DNA from: Actinokineospora bangkokensis
GTDB lineage: Bacteria > Actinomycetota > Actinomycetes > Mycobacteriales > Pseudonocardiaceae
Reading direction: 5' to 3'
Length of the DNA: 36,998 bases
Assembly: GCF_001940455.1 (NCBI RefSeq)
Contig: NZ_MKQR01000012.1
Coordinates: 1-36,998, forward strand
Shown: positions 1 to 9,266 of the stretch, in pieces
How the letters are laid out: every line of letters begins with the position of its first letter
Numbering within the stretch: position 1 is the stretch's first letter
The notes under the pieces: generated by a model
Seen by the model: the letters and a program-made list of their open reading frames with translations, nothing else
What the model was told of the DNA's origin: nothing
Database searches by the model: none
Made by a program: the position numbers and the translations under genes

Positions 1-70
1 CTCGCAAAGCAATCCGCGTTCTTTGACGCAGCTGCGCAGCAGCTGCCCCCAGCAGCTCCCCCCCCGCGAA

Positions 71-79
71 GCCGAAGGC
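71..79. repeat. GAA-triloop mini-hairpin motif downstream of the Mn exporter gene
   Basis: GCCGAAGGC is a 3-bp stem closed by a GAA loop, followed by an AGCCC tail. The same hairpin with a near-identical tail occurs at 22716-22724, and an inverted-stem version (GGCGAAGCC) at 22816-22824 and inside the cloverleaf palindrome at 23006-23014. The rest of 1-95 is C-rich and has no gene that I can see. A GCAGCTGC-rich inverted repeat around 28-46 might serve as a terminator for the leftward gene. Confidence 0.4.
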
Positions 80-95
80 GAGCCCACCCCCACCC

Positions 96-683
96 TCACA
101 CCAGCTCCACCACGGCCTCCACCAGCAGCCACGCGCCGAACAGGAAGAACAGCGCCGCCGCCCCGTACCGGATCACCCGCTCCGGCAGGTTGCGCCCCAG
201 CGCCCGCCCCACCACGATCGCCAGCGCGTCGGCGGCGACCATGCCCAGCGTCGAGCCGACCCACACCCCGAACCACCCGTAGTCGGTGGCCAGGGTGATC
301 GTGGCGAGCATCGTCTTGTCGCCCAGCTCGGCGAGGAAGAACGCGGTGCCGACCGCGATCACCACCGACTTGGTGACCTGGGCCGCCTTGTCCTTCTCGG
401 CGTCGGTGAGGGTGTCGCCGCGCAGGGTCCAGACGCCGAAGGCGAGGAACGCCAGGGCGGCGGCGAGGTTGATCCACCCGGTCGGCAGGGCCGCGCCGAG
501 GCCCGCGCCGATGCCCACCGAGGCCAGGTGCACCAGGGCGGTCGCGCCGGTGATGCCGACCAGGACCGGCCAGACCTTGTAGCGGGTGGCGAAGGTGAGC
601 GCCATGAGCTGGGACTTGTCGCCCAGTTCGGCGACGAAGATCACCCAGAAGGAGATGAGAGTGCTGACGACCACGGCGTCCAT
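96..683 (-). CDS. TMEM165/GDT1 (UPF0016) family Mn2+/Ca2+ exporter
   Basis: This 195-residue integral membrane protein is built from two homologous halves, as the family is. Each half carries the diagnostic acidic motif: ELGDKSQ near residue 18 and ELGDKTM near residue 118. These motifs form the cation site in the GDT1 family, whose bacterial members export Mn2+. About six hydrophobic segments fill the length, which is normal for the family. The ATG at 683 is the only start that leaves the first hydrophobic helix intact. The gene is transcribed leftward, away from cydA, behind a yybP-ykoY Mn2+ riboswitch, which makes manganese export the likely job. Family assignment is certain; the ion is inferred from the riboswitch and family knowledge. 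Confidence 0.93.
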   Translation of the reverse strand: MDAVVVSTLISFWVIFVAELGDKSQLMALTFATRYKVWPVLVGITGATALVHLASVGIGAGLGAALPTGWINLAAALAFLAFGVWTLRGDTLTDAEKDKAAQVTKSVVIAVGTAFFLAELGDKTMLATITLATDYGWFGVWVGSTLGMVAADALAIVVGRALGRNLPERVIRYGAAALFFLFGAWLLVEAVVELV

Positions 684-764
684 CGGTGCTGCTGACCCCT
701 GACCCTGTTCAGGCCGGACCTCGGACGCGCGCGACCTCGACCCGGCACGCGTGCATGCCTGGAT

Positions 765-866
765 CGAAGGTCTCGCCCGCCCCGGGTCCCGGGGCCGCCC
801 GACCGGGTCCGGCGAACCGGACCAGTGTGTCGATCGGGGCGTTGGGGGCTACTCCCCTTCGCATTC
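765..866 (-). promoter_or_regulatory. yybP-ykoY manganese riboswitch
   Basis: On the minus strand the block opens with AAGGGGAGTAGCCCCC (complement of 844-859) and closes with GGCGAGACCTTCG (complement of 765-777). These are the two most conserved segments of the yybP-ykoY aptamer. CGAAGG and CCTTCG at the two ends pair as P1. Between them are a CACACTGG segment, a 7-bp hairpin with a UUCG loop (complement of 806-823) and a GC hairpin (complement of 779-795). It lies about 80 nt upstream of a GDT1-type exporter gene, a classic target of this Mn2+ sensor. The expression platform is not clear to me. Confidence 0.88.
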
Positions 867-873
867 GCCCCCG

Positions 874-902
874 AGCATAGTTGACGGCGCCACGACGTCC
901 AA
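874..902 (-). promoter_or_regulatory. Sigma-A type promoter for the Mn riboswitch transcript
   Basis: On the minus strand TTGGAC (complement of 897-902) and TATGCT (complement of 874-879) are separated by 17 nt. The predicted transcription start near 867 puts the aptamer P1 at the very 5' end of the transcript. The -35 box lies within a few bases of the first GGGACC half-site of the cydA control region, so occupancy there could affect both directions. Confidence 0.65.
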
Positions 903-924
903 GGTGGGACCGCTCACGGGACCG

Positions 925-944
925 GGCGGGACCTACGTCCCGGC
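925..944. promoter_or_regulatory. DevR/DosR box upstream of cydA
   Basis: The core GGGACCTACGTCCC at 928-941 is a palindrome of GGGAC-N4-GTCCC architecture, the same as the mycobacterial DevR/DosR box core (GGGACTTTAGTCCC type). It lies 58 nt upstream of the cydA start. A DevR-like regulator is encoded at 8621-9244 and a matching kinase in the cyd operon. Extra GGGACC half-sites on the same strand start at 906, 918 and 950. The flanking TT/AA of the 20-mer consensus is absent (GGC on both sides). Confidence 0.6.
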
Positions 945-999
945 CGGGCGGGACCCGGGCACCTGCCCCGGCCGCGGGCGGCGGCGGACGCTGTCAGGT

Positions 1000-2472
1000 G
1001 TGGACGTACTCGACCTGGCGCGGTGGCAGTTCGGCATCACCACCGTCTACCACTTCCTGATGGTGCCGCTGACCATCGGCCTGGCGGTGCTGGTCGCGGG
1101 GATGCAGACCGCGTGGGTGCGCACCGGGGACGTGAAGTACCTGCGGATGACGAAGTTCTGGGGCAAGCTCATGCTGGTCAACTTCGCCATGGGCGTGGTG
1201 ACCGGCATCGTGCAGGAGTTCCAGTTCGGGATGTCCTGGAGCGCCTACTCCCGGTTCGTCGGGGACGTGTTCGGCGCGCCGCTGGCGATGGAGGGCCTGG
1301 TCGCCTTCTTCGTCGAGTCCACCTTCCTCGGCCTGTGGATCTTCGGCTGGGACCGGCTGCCCAAGCGGGTGCACCTGGCCTGCGCGTGGGCGTTCAGCCT
1401 GGCGACGATCGCCTCGGCGTACTTCATCCTGGCGGCGAACTCGTGGATGCAGCACCCGGTGGGCGTGGAGCTGGTCGACGGCCGCCCCCGGCTCACCTCG
1501 ATCTGGGCCGTGCTGGGCAACAACACCGCGCTGGCCGCCGTCCCGCACACCGTCGCGGGCTGCTTCGCCGTCGCCGCGGCGGTCCTGGTGGGCATCGGCG
1601 CCTGGCACCTGGCCAAGCGGCGCGCCGACGGTGACGAGCCGGTGTGGCGGGCGTCGGTGAAGCTCGGCGGCTGGGTGGGCGTGGTGGCGTTCAGCGCGCT
1701 GGCCATCACCGGTGACGTGCAGGGCAAGCTGATGTTCGAGCAGCAGCCGATGAAGATGGCCGCCGCGGAGGCGCTGTGCCACACCGAGGCGCCCGCCAGC
1801 TTCTCGGTCTTCGCCATCGGCGACGTGTCCCGGCAGGACTGCGAGTCGGTCAAGTCCATCACCGTGCCCGCGCTGCTGTCCTTCCTGGCGCACAGCGACT
1901 TCAGCACCGAGGTGCGCGGCGTCGAGCAGCTGGTGCAGGAGTACCAGGCCAAGTACGGCGCGAACTACCCGGTCGACCCGGCGCTGGGGGAGCTGTCGGG
2001 GCAGCCGATCGACTACGTGCCGAACCTGCCGGTCACCTACTGGGGCTTCCGGTTCATGATCGGGTTCGGGGCGCTGTCGGCGCTCGCCTCGGTGGCCGTG
2101 CTGTGGTTCACCCGCAAGGGCAGGCTGCCGAGCACCAAGTGGTTCCCCCGCTTGGCGCTCGCCGGGATCGCCACGCCGTTCCTGGCCAACACCGCGGGCT
2201 GGGTGTTCACCGAGATGGGCCGCCAGCCCTTCGTCGTGGCGCCCAACCCCACCGGCGTCGACGGGGTGTGGCTGTTCACCGCGCGCGGGGTGTCCGGGCT
2301 GACCGCGGGGGAGGTGCTGACCTCGCTCATCGCGCTCACCACCGTCTACGCGGTGCTCGCGGTCGTGGAGTTCTCCCTCCTGCGCCGCTACGCCAGGGCC
2401 GGGGTCGCGGGCGTCATGCCACCGGACCGGCCCGACAAGTCCGATGACGACAAGCTCGCGTTCGCGTACTGA
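1000..2472 (+). CDS. cydA: Cytochrome bd ubiquinol/menaquinol oxidase subunit I
   Basis: CydA carries the haems of the high-affinity bd oxidase and oxidises membrane quinol while reducing O2 to water. The 490-residue product shows the family hallmarks: the N-terminal ARWQFGITTVYHF helix with haem ligand His18, the conserved Glu of the FFVEST segment, AVPHTVAG with His183 (equivalent to the b558 ligand), and the EMGRQP motif with Met406. The usual Trp after GRQP is Phe here. The quinol loop is of the short type. The reading frame is open back to 751, but homology begins at the GTG at 1000. cydB follows 9 nt downstream. A DevR-box palindrome upstream suggests hypoxic induction. Confidence 0.96.
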   Translation: MDVLDLARWQFGITTVYHFLMVPLTIGLAVLVAGMQTAWVRTGDVKYLRMTKFWGKLMLVNFAMGVVTGIVQEFQFGMSWSAYSRFVGDVFGAPLAMEGLVAFFVESTFLGLWIFGWDRLPKRVHLACAWAFSLATIASAYFILAANSWMQHPVGVELVDGRPRLTSIWAVLGNNTALAAVPHTVAGCFAVAAAVLVGIGAWHLAKRRADGDEPVWRASVKLGGWVGVVAFSALAITGDVQGKLMFEQQPMKMAAAEALCHTEAPASFSVFAIGDVSRQDCESVKSITVPALLSFLAHSDFSTEVRGVEQLVQEYQAKYGANYPVDPALGELSGQPIDYVPNLPVTYWGFRFMIGFGALSALASVAVLWFTRKGRLPSTKWFPRLALAGIATPFLANTAGWVFTEMGRQPFVVAPNPTGVDGVWLFTARGVSGLTAGEVLTSLIALTTVYAVLAVVEFSLLRRYARAGVAGVMPPDRPDKSDDDKLAFAY

Positions 2473-2481
2473 GGGGCAGGC

Positions 2482-3489
2482 ATGGAGCTCTCGATCGTCT
2501 GGTTCTGCGTCATCGCCCTGCTGTGGCTGGGCTACCTGTTCCTGGAGGGGTTCGACTTCGGCGTCGGCATGTTGATGCCGTTCCTGGCCAAGGACAACAC
2601 CGAGCGGCGCGTCATGGTCAACACCATCGGGCCGGTGTGGGACGGCAACGAGGTCTGGGTGATCGTGGCCATCGGCGCCACCTTCGCCGCGTTCCCCGGC
2701 TGGTACGCCTCCCTGCTCTCGGCCGCCTACCTGCCCGTGCTGTGCGTGCTGCTCGGGCTCATCGGCCGCGGGGTGGCCTTCGAGTACCGCGGCAAGGTCG
2801 ACTCCGACCGGTGGCGCGCGGCCTGGGACAAGGTCATCTTCACCGGCTCGCTGGTGCCCGCGCTGGGCATCGGCCTGCTCATCGCCACCACCGTCTTCGG
2901 CCTCCCGCTCGACGCCGAGGGCAACCGGGTGGGCCCGGTGCTCGCCGCCGTGCGCCCGGAGACGCTGCTGGGCGCCGCCGCGGTCGTCGGCTTCGCCCTG
3001 GTGCACGGCGCCGTGTTCACCTCGCTCAAGACCGACGGCGACATCCGCCACCGGGCCCGCGAGCTGGCCCTGCGCCTCGGCCCGCTCGCGCTGGTGCCGC
3101 TGGGCGCGCTGGTGGTGCTGGCCCAGCTGCGCTCCGGCTCGGGCTGGACGTGGCTGGCCGCCGGGGTCGCGGGCGCCGCCGCGCTGGTCTCCTTCGCCCG
3201 CCTGCTCCGGGGGCGCGAGGGGCAGGCGTTCGCCGCCCTGGGCGTGGTGATCGCCGCGTCGGTGGTGGCGCTGTTCGGCTCGCTCTACCCGAACGTGCTG
3301 CCCTCCACGCTCGACCCGGCGTGGTCGCTGACCGTCGAGGGCGCCGCGTCCTCGCCCTACGCGCTGGGGGTGATGAGCTGGGTGGCGCTGTTCGGCACCC
3401 CCGCCGTGCTCATCTACCAGGCGTGGACGTACTGGGTGTTCCGCAAGCGCGTGAGCACCGCCCACATCCCCCCGGTGCACGTGCCGTGA
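2482..3489 (+). CDS. cydB: Cytochrome bd oxidase subunit II
   Basis: CydB is the second integral membrane subunit of cytochrome bd and is structurally paired with CydA. The 335-residue protein begins with the typical helix containing LFLEGFDFGVGML and then GPVWDGNEVWV, the most conserved CydB signatures. About eight or nine hydrophobic helices follow. The ATG at 2482 is preceded by a GAGGGGCAGG purine-rich stretch that serves as ribosome binding site. Its stop overlaps the GTG of the next gene (GTGA), so cydDC is translationally coupled. Length is normal for actinobacterial CydB. Confidence 0.96.
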   Translation: MELSIVWFCVIALLWLGYLFLEGFDFGVGMLMPFLAKDNTERRVMVNTIGPVWDGNEVWVIVAIGATFAAFPGWYASLLSAAYLPVLCVLLGLIGRGVAFEYRGKVDSDRWRAAWDKVIFTGSLVPALGIGLLIATTVFGLPLDAEGNRVGPVLAAVRPETLLGAAAVVGFALVHGAVFTSLKTDGDIRHRARELALRLGPLALVPLGALVVLAQLRSGSGWTWLAAGVAGAAALVSFARLLRGREGQAFAALGVVIAASVVALFGSLYPNVLPSTLDPAWSLTVEGAASSPYALGVMSWVALFGTPAVLIYQAWTYWVFRKRVSTAHIPPVHVP

Positions 3490-6400
3490 GCGCGCACCGG
3501 GCAGAGCACCCCGGCGACGGCCTTCCCGCCAGTCGGCACGCCGGGGGAAGCGGGCGGTCGGGGGCGACCCCGGCCGCCCGCCGGGGGCCCCTCGGGGCCC
3601 TGCCGCGGCTGTCGCCGTCGGCACGACGGGCGCTCCAGGGGTGCGGCGCCCTGTCCGTGCTGGCGGCGGTGGCCGTGGTCGCCCAGGCCTGGGCGCTGGC
3701 CGCGGGCGTGGCGGGCGTCGTCGGCGGCCGCGGGCTCGCGGGCTGGTGCCTGCCGGTGCTGGCGGGCGCCGTCGTCGCCAGGTCCGCGCTGGCCTGGGCC
3801 TCGGCGGTGGTCGCGGCCCGCGCCGCCGCGGGCGCCAAGGCCGAGCTGCGCGCCCTGCTGGTCGACCGGGCGCTGGCCCTGGGCCCGGAGTGGGTCGCCG
3901 CCCGCGGCGCGGGGGAGCTGACCGCGCTGGCCACCCGCGGCCTCGACGCCCTCGACGACTACTTCGCCGTGTACCTGCCCGCGCTGGTCACCGCCGTGGC
4001 CGCCCCGCTGGGCGTCGGCGCGGTCCTGCTGGCCGTGGACTGGCCCTCGGCGCTGGTGGTGGCGCTGACGGTGCCGCTGATCCCGCTGTTCGCCGTCGTC
4101 ATCGGCCGCTACACCGAGGACCGGGTGGGCCCGGCCGCCGCGGCCGTCGAACGGCTCTCCGGGTACGTCCTGGAGCTGGTGCGCGCGCTGCCGGTGCTCG
4201 CCGCCTTCCGCCGCGCCCGCGCCCAGGGCGAGGTCGTGCGGGCGGTGTCGGAGGCCCACCGCACCCGCACCCTCGGCGTCCTGCGGGTGGCCTTCGCCTC
4301 CGCGTTCGCCCTGGAGCTGATCGCCACCCTGTCCGTCGCCCTCGTCGCCGTCGTCATCGGCCTGCGCCTGGTCGCGGGCGACCTGCCGCTGGCGGTCGGC
4401 CTGTTCGTCCTGGTGGTGGTGCCCGAGTGCTACCTGCCCCTGCGCGCGGCCGGGGCCGCCCACCACGCCAGCGAGGACGGCCTCGAAGCCGTCCGCCGCG
4501 TCGCCGCGATCCCCGCCGCCCCGGCGGGCGGCGACCGGGTGGTGCGCTCGTTCACCGAGCTGCGCGTCACCGACCTGCGGGTGCGCCGCCGCGGCGGGTT
4601 CGCCCCGGACGGCGCCTGCCTGGTGGTGCGCCCCGGCGAGGTCGTCCGCCTCGACTCGCCCAGCGGCAGCGGCAAGTCGACCCTGCTGGCGGTGCTGCTG
4701 GGGTTCGCCCGCCCGGAGAGCGGGTCGGTGGCGGTGGACGGGGTGCCCTTGTCGACAGTGGACATGTCGACTTGGCGCGATGTCGTCGGGTGGGTGCCGC
4801 AGCGGCCGGTCTTCGCCGAGGACAGGGTGGCGGTGCCGCGCCGGTGGGCCGCCGAGGTCGGCGTCGCCCACCTGGTCGGCCGCCGCGTCGCCGAGCTGTC
4901 CACGGGGGAGCGCCAGCGGGTCGCCGTCGCGCGCGCCCTCGCCCGGCCCGGCCTGCGCCTGCTGCTGCTCGACGAACCCACCGCGCACCTCGACGCCGCC
5001 GCGGCCGCCCAGGTCATGACCGCCGTCGAGCGCGCCGCCGCCCGGGGCGCCGCGGTCGTCCTGGCCACCCACGGCGTCCGCGCCGAGGCGGGCCCGGCCG
5101 ACACCGCGGTCACCGCCGTCGCGCACACCCCGCGGGACCGCCCCCGCGCGCGCCTGCGCACCCTGGTGACCGGCCGCCTCGTCTGGGGTGCCCTGCTCGG
5201 CGCCGCCGCCCTGACCTGCGGCGTCGCCCTCACCGCCCTCTCCGGCTGGCTCATCGCCCGCGCGTCGCAGCAACCCCCGATCCTCACCCTGTCCCTCGCC
5301 GTCGTCGGCGTCCGCTTCTTCGGCCTCGCCCGCGCCTGCCTGCGCTACCTCGAACGCCTCGCCACCCACGACGCCGCCTTCCGCACCGCCACCACCCTGC
5401 GCACCCGCCTCTGGGCCGACCTCGTCCGCCGCGGCCCGGCCCACGCCCTCGCCCTCCGCCGCGGCCAAGCCCTCCAGGACCTCGTCACCGACGTCGACAC
5501 CACCCGCGACCTCACCCCCCGCGTCCTCACCCCACCCCTCGTCGCCCTGCTCGTCGCCGCGGCGGCCATCACCGTCCAGACCCTCGTCCTCCCCGGAGCG
5601 GGCGCCGCCCTCGCCGCGGCGGTCCTCGTCGCGGGGTTCGCCGCGCCCTGGCTCACCGTCCACACAGAACGCAACGCCACGACGACCCTCGCCGCCACCC
5701 GCCAGTCCCTCGCCACCACCACCCTCACCCTCTTCGAGGCGGCCCCGGACCTCCTGGCCCGCAACGAAACCCCCGCCTACCGGGCACAACTGTCCGCATT
5801 GGACGAGAAGCTCACCCGCACCGCCCGCCGCCAGGCCCTCTCCGCAGGCCTCGGCACCGCCCTCATCACCCTCGCCCTGGGGCTGGCCACCACCGCCGCG
5901 ATCGCCCTCGCCGCAGCACAACCCGCCCTCAACCCCGTCCTGGTCCCCATCCTCGCCCTCATCCCCCTGGCCTTGGCCGAAGCCCTCACCCCCCTCACCA
6001 CCGCCGCCACCCACCTCCCCGCCCTCCGAGCCGCCCTCCCCGCCCCTGTGGATGCCCACCCCCACAACCAGACCACATCGACCACAATGGAAAACGGGGG
6101 TACCCCGGGGGCTGTGGACAACGGTTTGACGGATCGCGGGGACTGTGGCAGCGGGGTGCTGCTGGAGGACGTCACCGCGCGCTGGCCGGGGGCGCAGGAG
6201 GCGGCGCTGCGGGACGTGGACCTGCGGGTCGCGCCGGGGGAGCGGGTCACCGTGGTCGGGCCGTCGGGCGCGGGCAAGTCGACGCTGGGGGCGGTGCTGC
6301 TCGGGTTCCTCGAACCGGAGCGCGGCCGGGCGCGGCTGGTGCGGACGGCGTGGAGCCCGCAGGAGCCGATGCTCGTGTCCACCAGCGTGCGGGAAAACCT

Positions 6401-6743
6401 CAAGCTCGCCGACCCGCACCTGCCCGACGCGGCGCTACGCCGCGCGCTCGACGACCTCGGCCTCGCGCACCTCCCCCTCGACGCCACCGCCACCACCCTC
6501 TCCGGCGGCGAGGCGCAGCGGGTCGGGCTGGCGCGCGCGCTGCTGGCCGACGCCGACCTGCTGCTGGCCGACGAGCCGACCGCGCACCTCGACGCGACCA
6601 GCGCCGCGCGGGTCGAGCGGGCCCTGGACCGCTACCCGGGGTCGGTCGTGCACATCTCCCACCAGCGGCGGGCCGGGCGGGTGGTGCGCGTCCTGGGCCG
6701 CACCGCGCGGCTGGACCCGGCCCCACCGGTGCGGACGGCCTAG
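3486..6743 (+). CDS. cydDC: Fused CydD-CydC heterodimeric ABC exporter for cytochrome bd assembly
   Basis: CydDC is an ABC exporter needed to assemble functional cytochrome bd; in E. coli it exports cysteine/glutathione. Here both halves sit in one 1085-residue chain, as is usual in actinobacteria. The order is TMD1 (about residues 45-345), NBD1 (Walker A SGSGKST with Lys397, signature LSTGERQR, Walker B LLLLDEP), TMD2 (about 560-855), a Thr/Asn/Gly-rich linker (about 858-895), and NBD2 (Walker A SGAGKST with Lys931, signature LSGGEAQR, LLLADEP). NBD1 is short between its Q-loop and signature. The GTG start at 3486 overlaps the cydB stop. The linker marks a switch from a C-rich to a G-rich coding strand and contains a DnaA-box-like 9-mer at 6113-6121. 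Confidence 0.95.
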   Translation: MSAHRAEHPGDGLPASRHAGGSGRSGATPAARRGPLGALPRLSPSARRALQGCGALSVLAAVAVVAQAWALAAGVAGVVGGRGLAGWCLPVLAGAVVARSALAWASAVVAARAAAGAKAELRALLVDRALALGPEWVAARGAGELTALATRGLDALDDYFAVYLPALVTAVAAPLGVGAVLLAVDWPSALVVALTVPLIPLFAVVIGRYTEDRVGPAAAAVERLSGYVLELVRALPVLAAFRRARAQGEVVRAVSEAHRTRTLGVLRVAFASAFALELIATLSVALVAVVIGLRLVAGDLPLAVGLFVLVVVPECYLPLRAAGAAHHASEDGLEAVRRVAAIPAAPAGGDRVVRSFTELRVTDLRVRRRGGFAPDGACLVVRPGEVVRLDSPSGSGKSTLLAVLLGFARPESGSVAVDGVPLSTVDMSTWRDVVGWVPQRPVFAEDRVAVPRRWAAEVGVAHLVGRRVAELSTGERQRVAVARALARPGLRLLLLDEPTAHLDAAAAAQVMTAVERAAARGAAVVLATHGVRAEAGPADTAVTAVAHTPRDRPRARLRTLVTGRLVWGALLGAAALTCGVALTALSGWLIARASQQPPILTLSLAVVGVRFFGLARACLRYLERLATHDAAFRTATTLRTRLWADLVRRGPAHALALRRGQALQDLVTDVDTTRDLTPRVLTPPLVALLVAAAAITVQTLVLPGAGAALAAAVLVAGFAAPWLTVHTERNATTTLAATRQSLATTTLTLFEAAPDLLARNETPAYRAQLSALDEKLTRTARRQALSAGLGTALITLALGLATTAAIALAAAQPALNPVLVPILALIPLALAEALTPLTTAATHLPALRAALPAPVDAHPHNQTTSTTMENGGTPGAVDNGLTDRGDCGSGVLLEDVTARWPGAQEAALRDVDLRVAPGERVTVVGPSGAGKSTLGAVLLGFLEPERGRARLVRTAWSPQEPMLVSTSVRENLKLADPHLPDAALRRALDDLGLAHLPLDATATTLSGGEAQRVGLARALLADADLLLADEPTAHLDATSAARVERALDRYPGSVVHISHQRRAGRVVRVLGRTARLDPAPPVRTA

Positions 6744-6747
6744 GCTG

Positions 6748-7890
<1,143 letters not shown>

Positions 7891-8019
7891 CCTCCCCCCG
7901 GGCAGCCACCCTCGGGGAAGGACGCGAACCTGGTCGACCAGGGCTGGTGCGCCACCTGAGAGCATGATCGACTGATGACCAGGCCTCGATGCAGTGGCCG
8001 TCAACCCTGGGGGTGTTGA

Positions 8020-8571
8020 ATGCGCGCATCGGCGTGGATGGCTTCTCTCGCTCTCTTGGCATCCGGGTGCGCGTCCCCGGACGCCGCTCCCGGGAGTCCG
8101 GGGAACCCCAGCGGCTCGGTGATCGCGGCCGCCGACCGGGTGGCGGTCGAGGGGATCAGCGGCGACGACCTGCTCTCGCCCGGGAACACCCTCGCCCTCT
8201 CGGACTTCGCGGGCAAGGTCGTCGTGCTCAACATCTGGGGCGCGTGGTGCGGCCCCTGCCGGGCGGAGGCGTCGGAGTTGATGTCGGCGCAGGCTGCGAC
8301 AGCCAGCCTGCCCGTCGCATTCCTCGGCATCGATATCCGGGACAACGACCGCGGGTTCGCCGAGGACTTCGCCCGCGATCGCGGCGTCACCTACGGATCG
8401 ATCTACGACCCCCCGGGCCGGAACCTGCTGCAGCTCAAGAAGTACCGCGGTGTGGCGGTGCCGACGACCCTCGTGCTCGACCGGCAGCACCGGGTTGCGG
8501 CCTTCTTCGTAGGCGGAGTCCTGGAAACCGACGTCGTCCCGGTCGTCCGGCAGGTCACCGCGGAAGCGTGA
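8020..8571 (+). CDS. TlpA/ResA-like thioredoxin-fold lipoprotein
   Basis: This 183-residue exported protein carries a lipoprotein signal ending in LASGC (lipid-modified Cys17) and an AhpC-TSA/redoxin-type thioredoxin domain. The active site is WCGPC (Cys77 and Cys80), with a cis-Pro loop at VAVPTT near residue 150. Members of this family act outside the membrane as thiol-disulfide reductases, often in cytochrome biogenesis. A GGGGG ribosome binding site precedes the ATG. It follows the cyd-linked kinase by 129 nt, whose only notable sequence is a CTGGTCGACCAG palindrome near 7930. A role supporting respiratory assembly is plausible from its position but is inferred. Confidence 0.87.
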   Translation: MRASAWMASLALLASGCASPDAAPGSPGNPSGSVIAAADRVAVEGISGDDLLSPGNTLALSDFAGKVVVLNIWGAWCGPCRAEASELMSAQAATASLPVAFLGIDIRDNDRGFAEDFARDRGVTYGSIYDPPGRNLLQLKKYRGVAVPTTLVLDRQHRVAAFFVGGVLETDVVPVVRQVTAEA

Positions 8572-8620
8572 CGACGGTCAGCTCGGACACCCCGCCCGCG
8601 GTCAACCCGGAGTTCCCCGG

Positions 8621-9244
8621 TCAGGGTTTGCGGCGGGCCACCCACGCGACCGCCTGCGTGCGGCGTTGCATGCCGAGCTTGGACAGGACCGAGGTGACGT
8701 AGTTCTTCACGGTCTTCTCCGCCAGGAAGAGGCGTTCGGCGATCTCGCGGTTGGACAGGCCCTCGCCGATGAGGTCGAGGACGGCGCGCTCGCGGTCGGT
8801 GAGGGCGTCGAGGTCGTCGGTGGCGGAGCGGCGCATGCGGTCGAGGACGCGGGCGGTGGTCACGGGGTCGAGCAGGGAGCGGCCCGCGGCGACCTCGCGG
8901 ACGGCGTGCACGAGGTCGTGGCCGCGGACCTGCTTGAGCAGGTAGCCCGCCGCGCCCGCCATGATCGCGTCGACGAGGGCCTTCTCGTCGTCGAAGGCGG
9001 TGAGGACGAGGCAGTGCGGGGCCGGGTCGAGCGCCGCCAGGGAGCGGCACAGGGCCACGCCGTCGCCGTCGGGGAGGCGGACGTCGACCACGGCGACGTC
9101 CGGGTGGGCGGCGCCCGCGCGGGCCACGGCCTCGGCGACCCCGCCCGCCTCGGCCACCACCTCGATGTCGGGTTCGCCGTCGAGCAGGTCGCGCAGGCCG
9201 CGGCGGACGACCTCGTGGTCGTCGACCAGCAGCACCCGGATCAC
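8621..9244 (-). CDS. devR: NarL/FixJ-family response regulator, DevR/DosR orthologue
   Basis: The 207-residue protein has a receiver domain (residues 1-~120) and a LuxR-type HTH (about 140-205). Numbering coincides with mycobacterial DosR at the acidic pocket Asp8/Asp9, phospho-acceptor Asp54, Thr82 and Lys104. The recognition helix region EKTVKNYV...LSKLGMQRRTQA matches the DosR segment that reads the GGGAC box. The start is the GTG at 9244, 6 nt after a TAGAGT -10 element, so the mRNA is probably leaderless. It is convergent with the kinase and lipoprotein genes rather than co-operonic with them. Likely role: hypoxia/NO/redox-responsive activator acting on the cyd promoter. The symbol rests on residue-level resemblance from memory. 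Confidence 0.88.
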   Translation of the reverse strand: MIRVLLVDDHEVVRRGLRDLLDGEPDIEVVAEAGGVAEAVARAGAAHPDVAVVDVRLPDGDGVALCRSLAALDPAPHCLVLTAFDDEKALVDAIMAGAAGYLLKQVRGHDLVHAVREVAAGRSLLDPVTTARVLDRMRRSATDDLDALTDRERAVLDLIGEGLSNREIAERLFLAEKTVKNYVTSVLSKLGMQRRTQAVAWVARRKP

Positions 9245-9250
9245 CCCCCG

Positions 9251-9256
9251 ACTCTA
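9251..9256 (-). promoter_or_regulatory. -10 element of devR, leaderless type
   Basis: TAGAGT (complement) is followed by exactly 6 nt and the GTG start codon. Transcription would begin at or next to the start codon. No convincing -35 is visible, because the coaA terminator hairpin lies immediately upstream. Confidence 0.5.
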
Positions 9257-9266
9257 CCCAGCGCGG

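Noticed and set aside
751..999. Upstream extension of the cydA frame
   Set aside because: CydA homology begins at the GTG at 1000. The extension overlaps the Mn riboswitch, its promoter and the DevR box.
994..3624. Very long open frame (876 codons) antisense to cydA/cydB
   Set aside because: It is a GC-driven shadow of real genes: the translation is Arg/Gly/Gln/His-rich and low-complexity, with no family resemblance. The same holds for similar long frames opposite cydDC (3414-6419), the GAF kinase (6400-8490) and the three-repeat genes (33903-36755).
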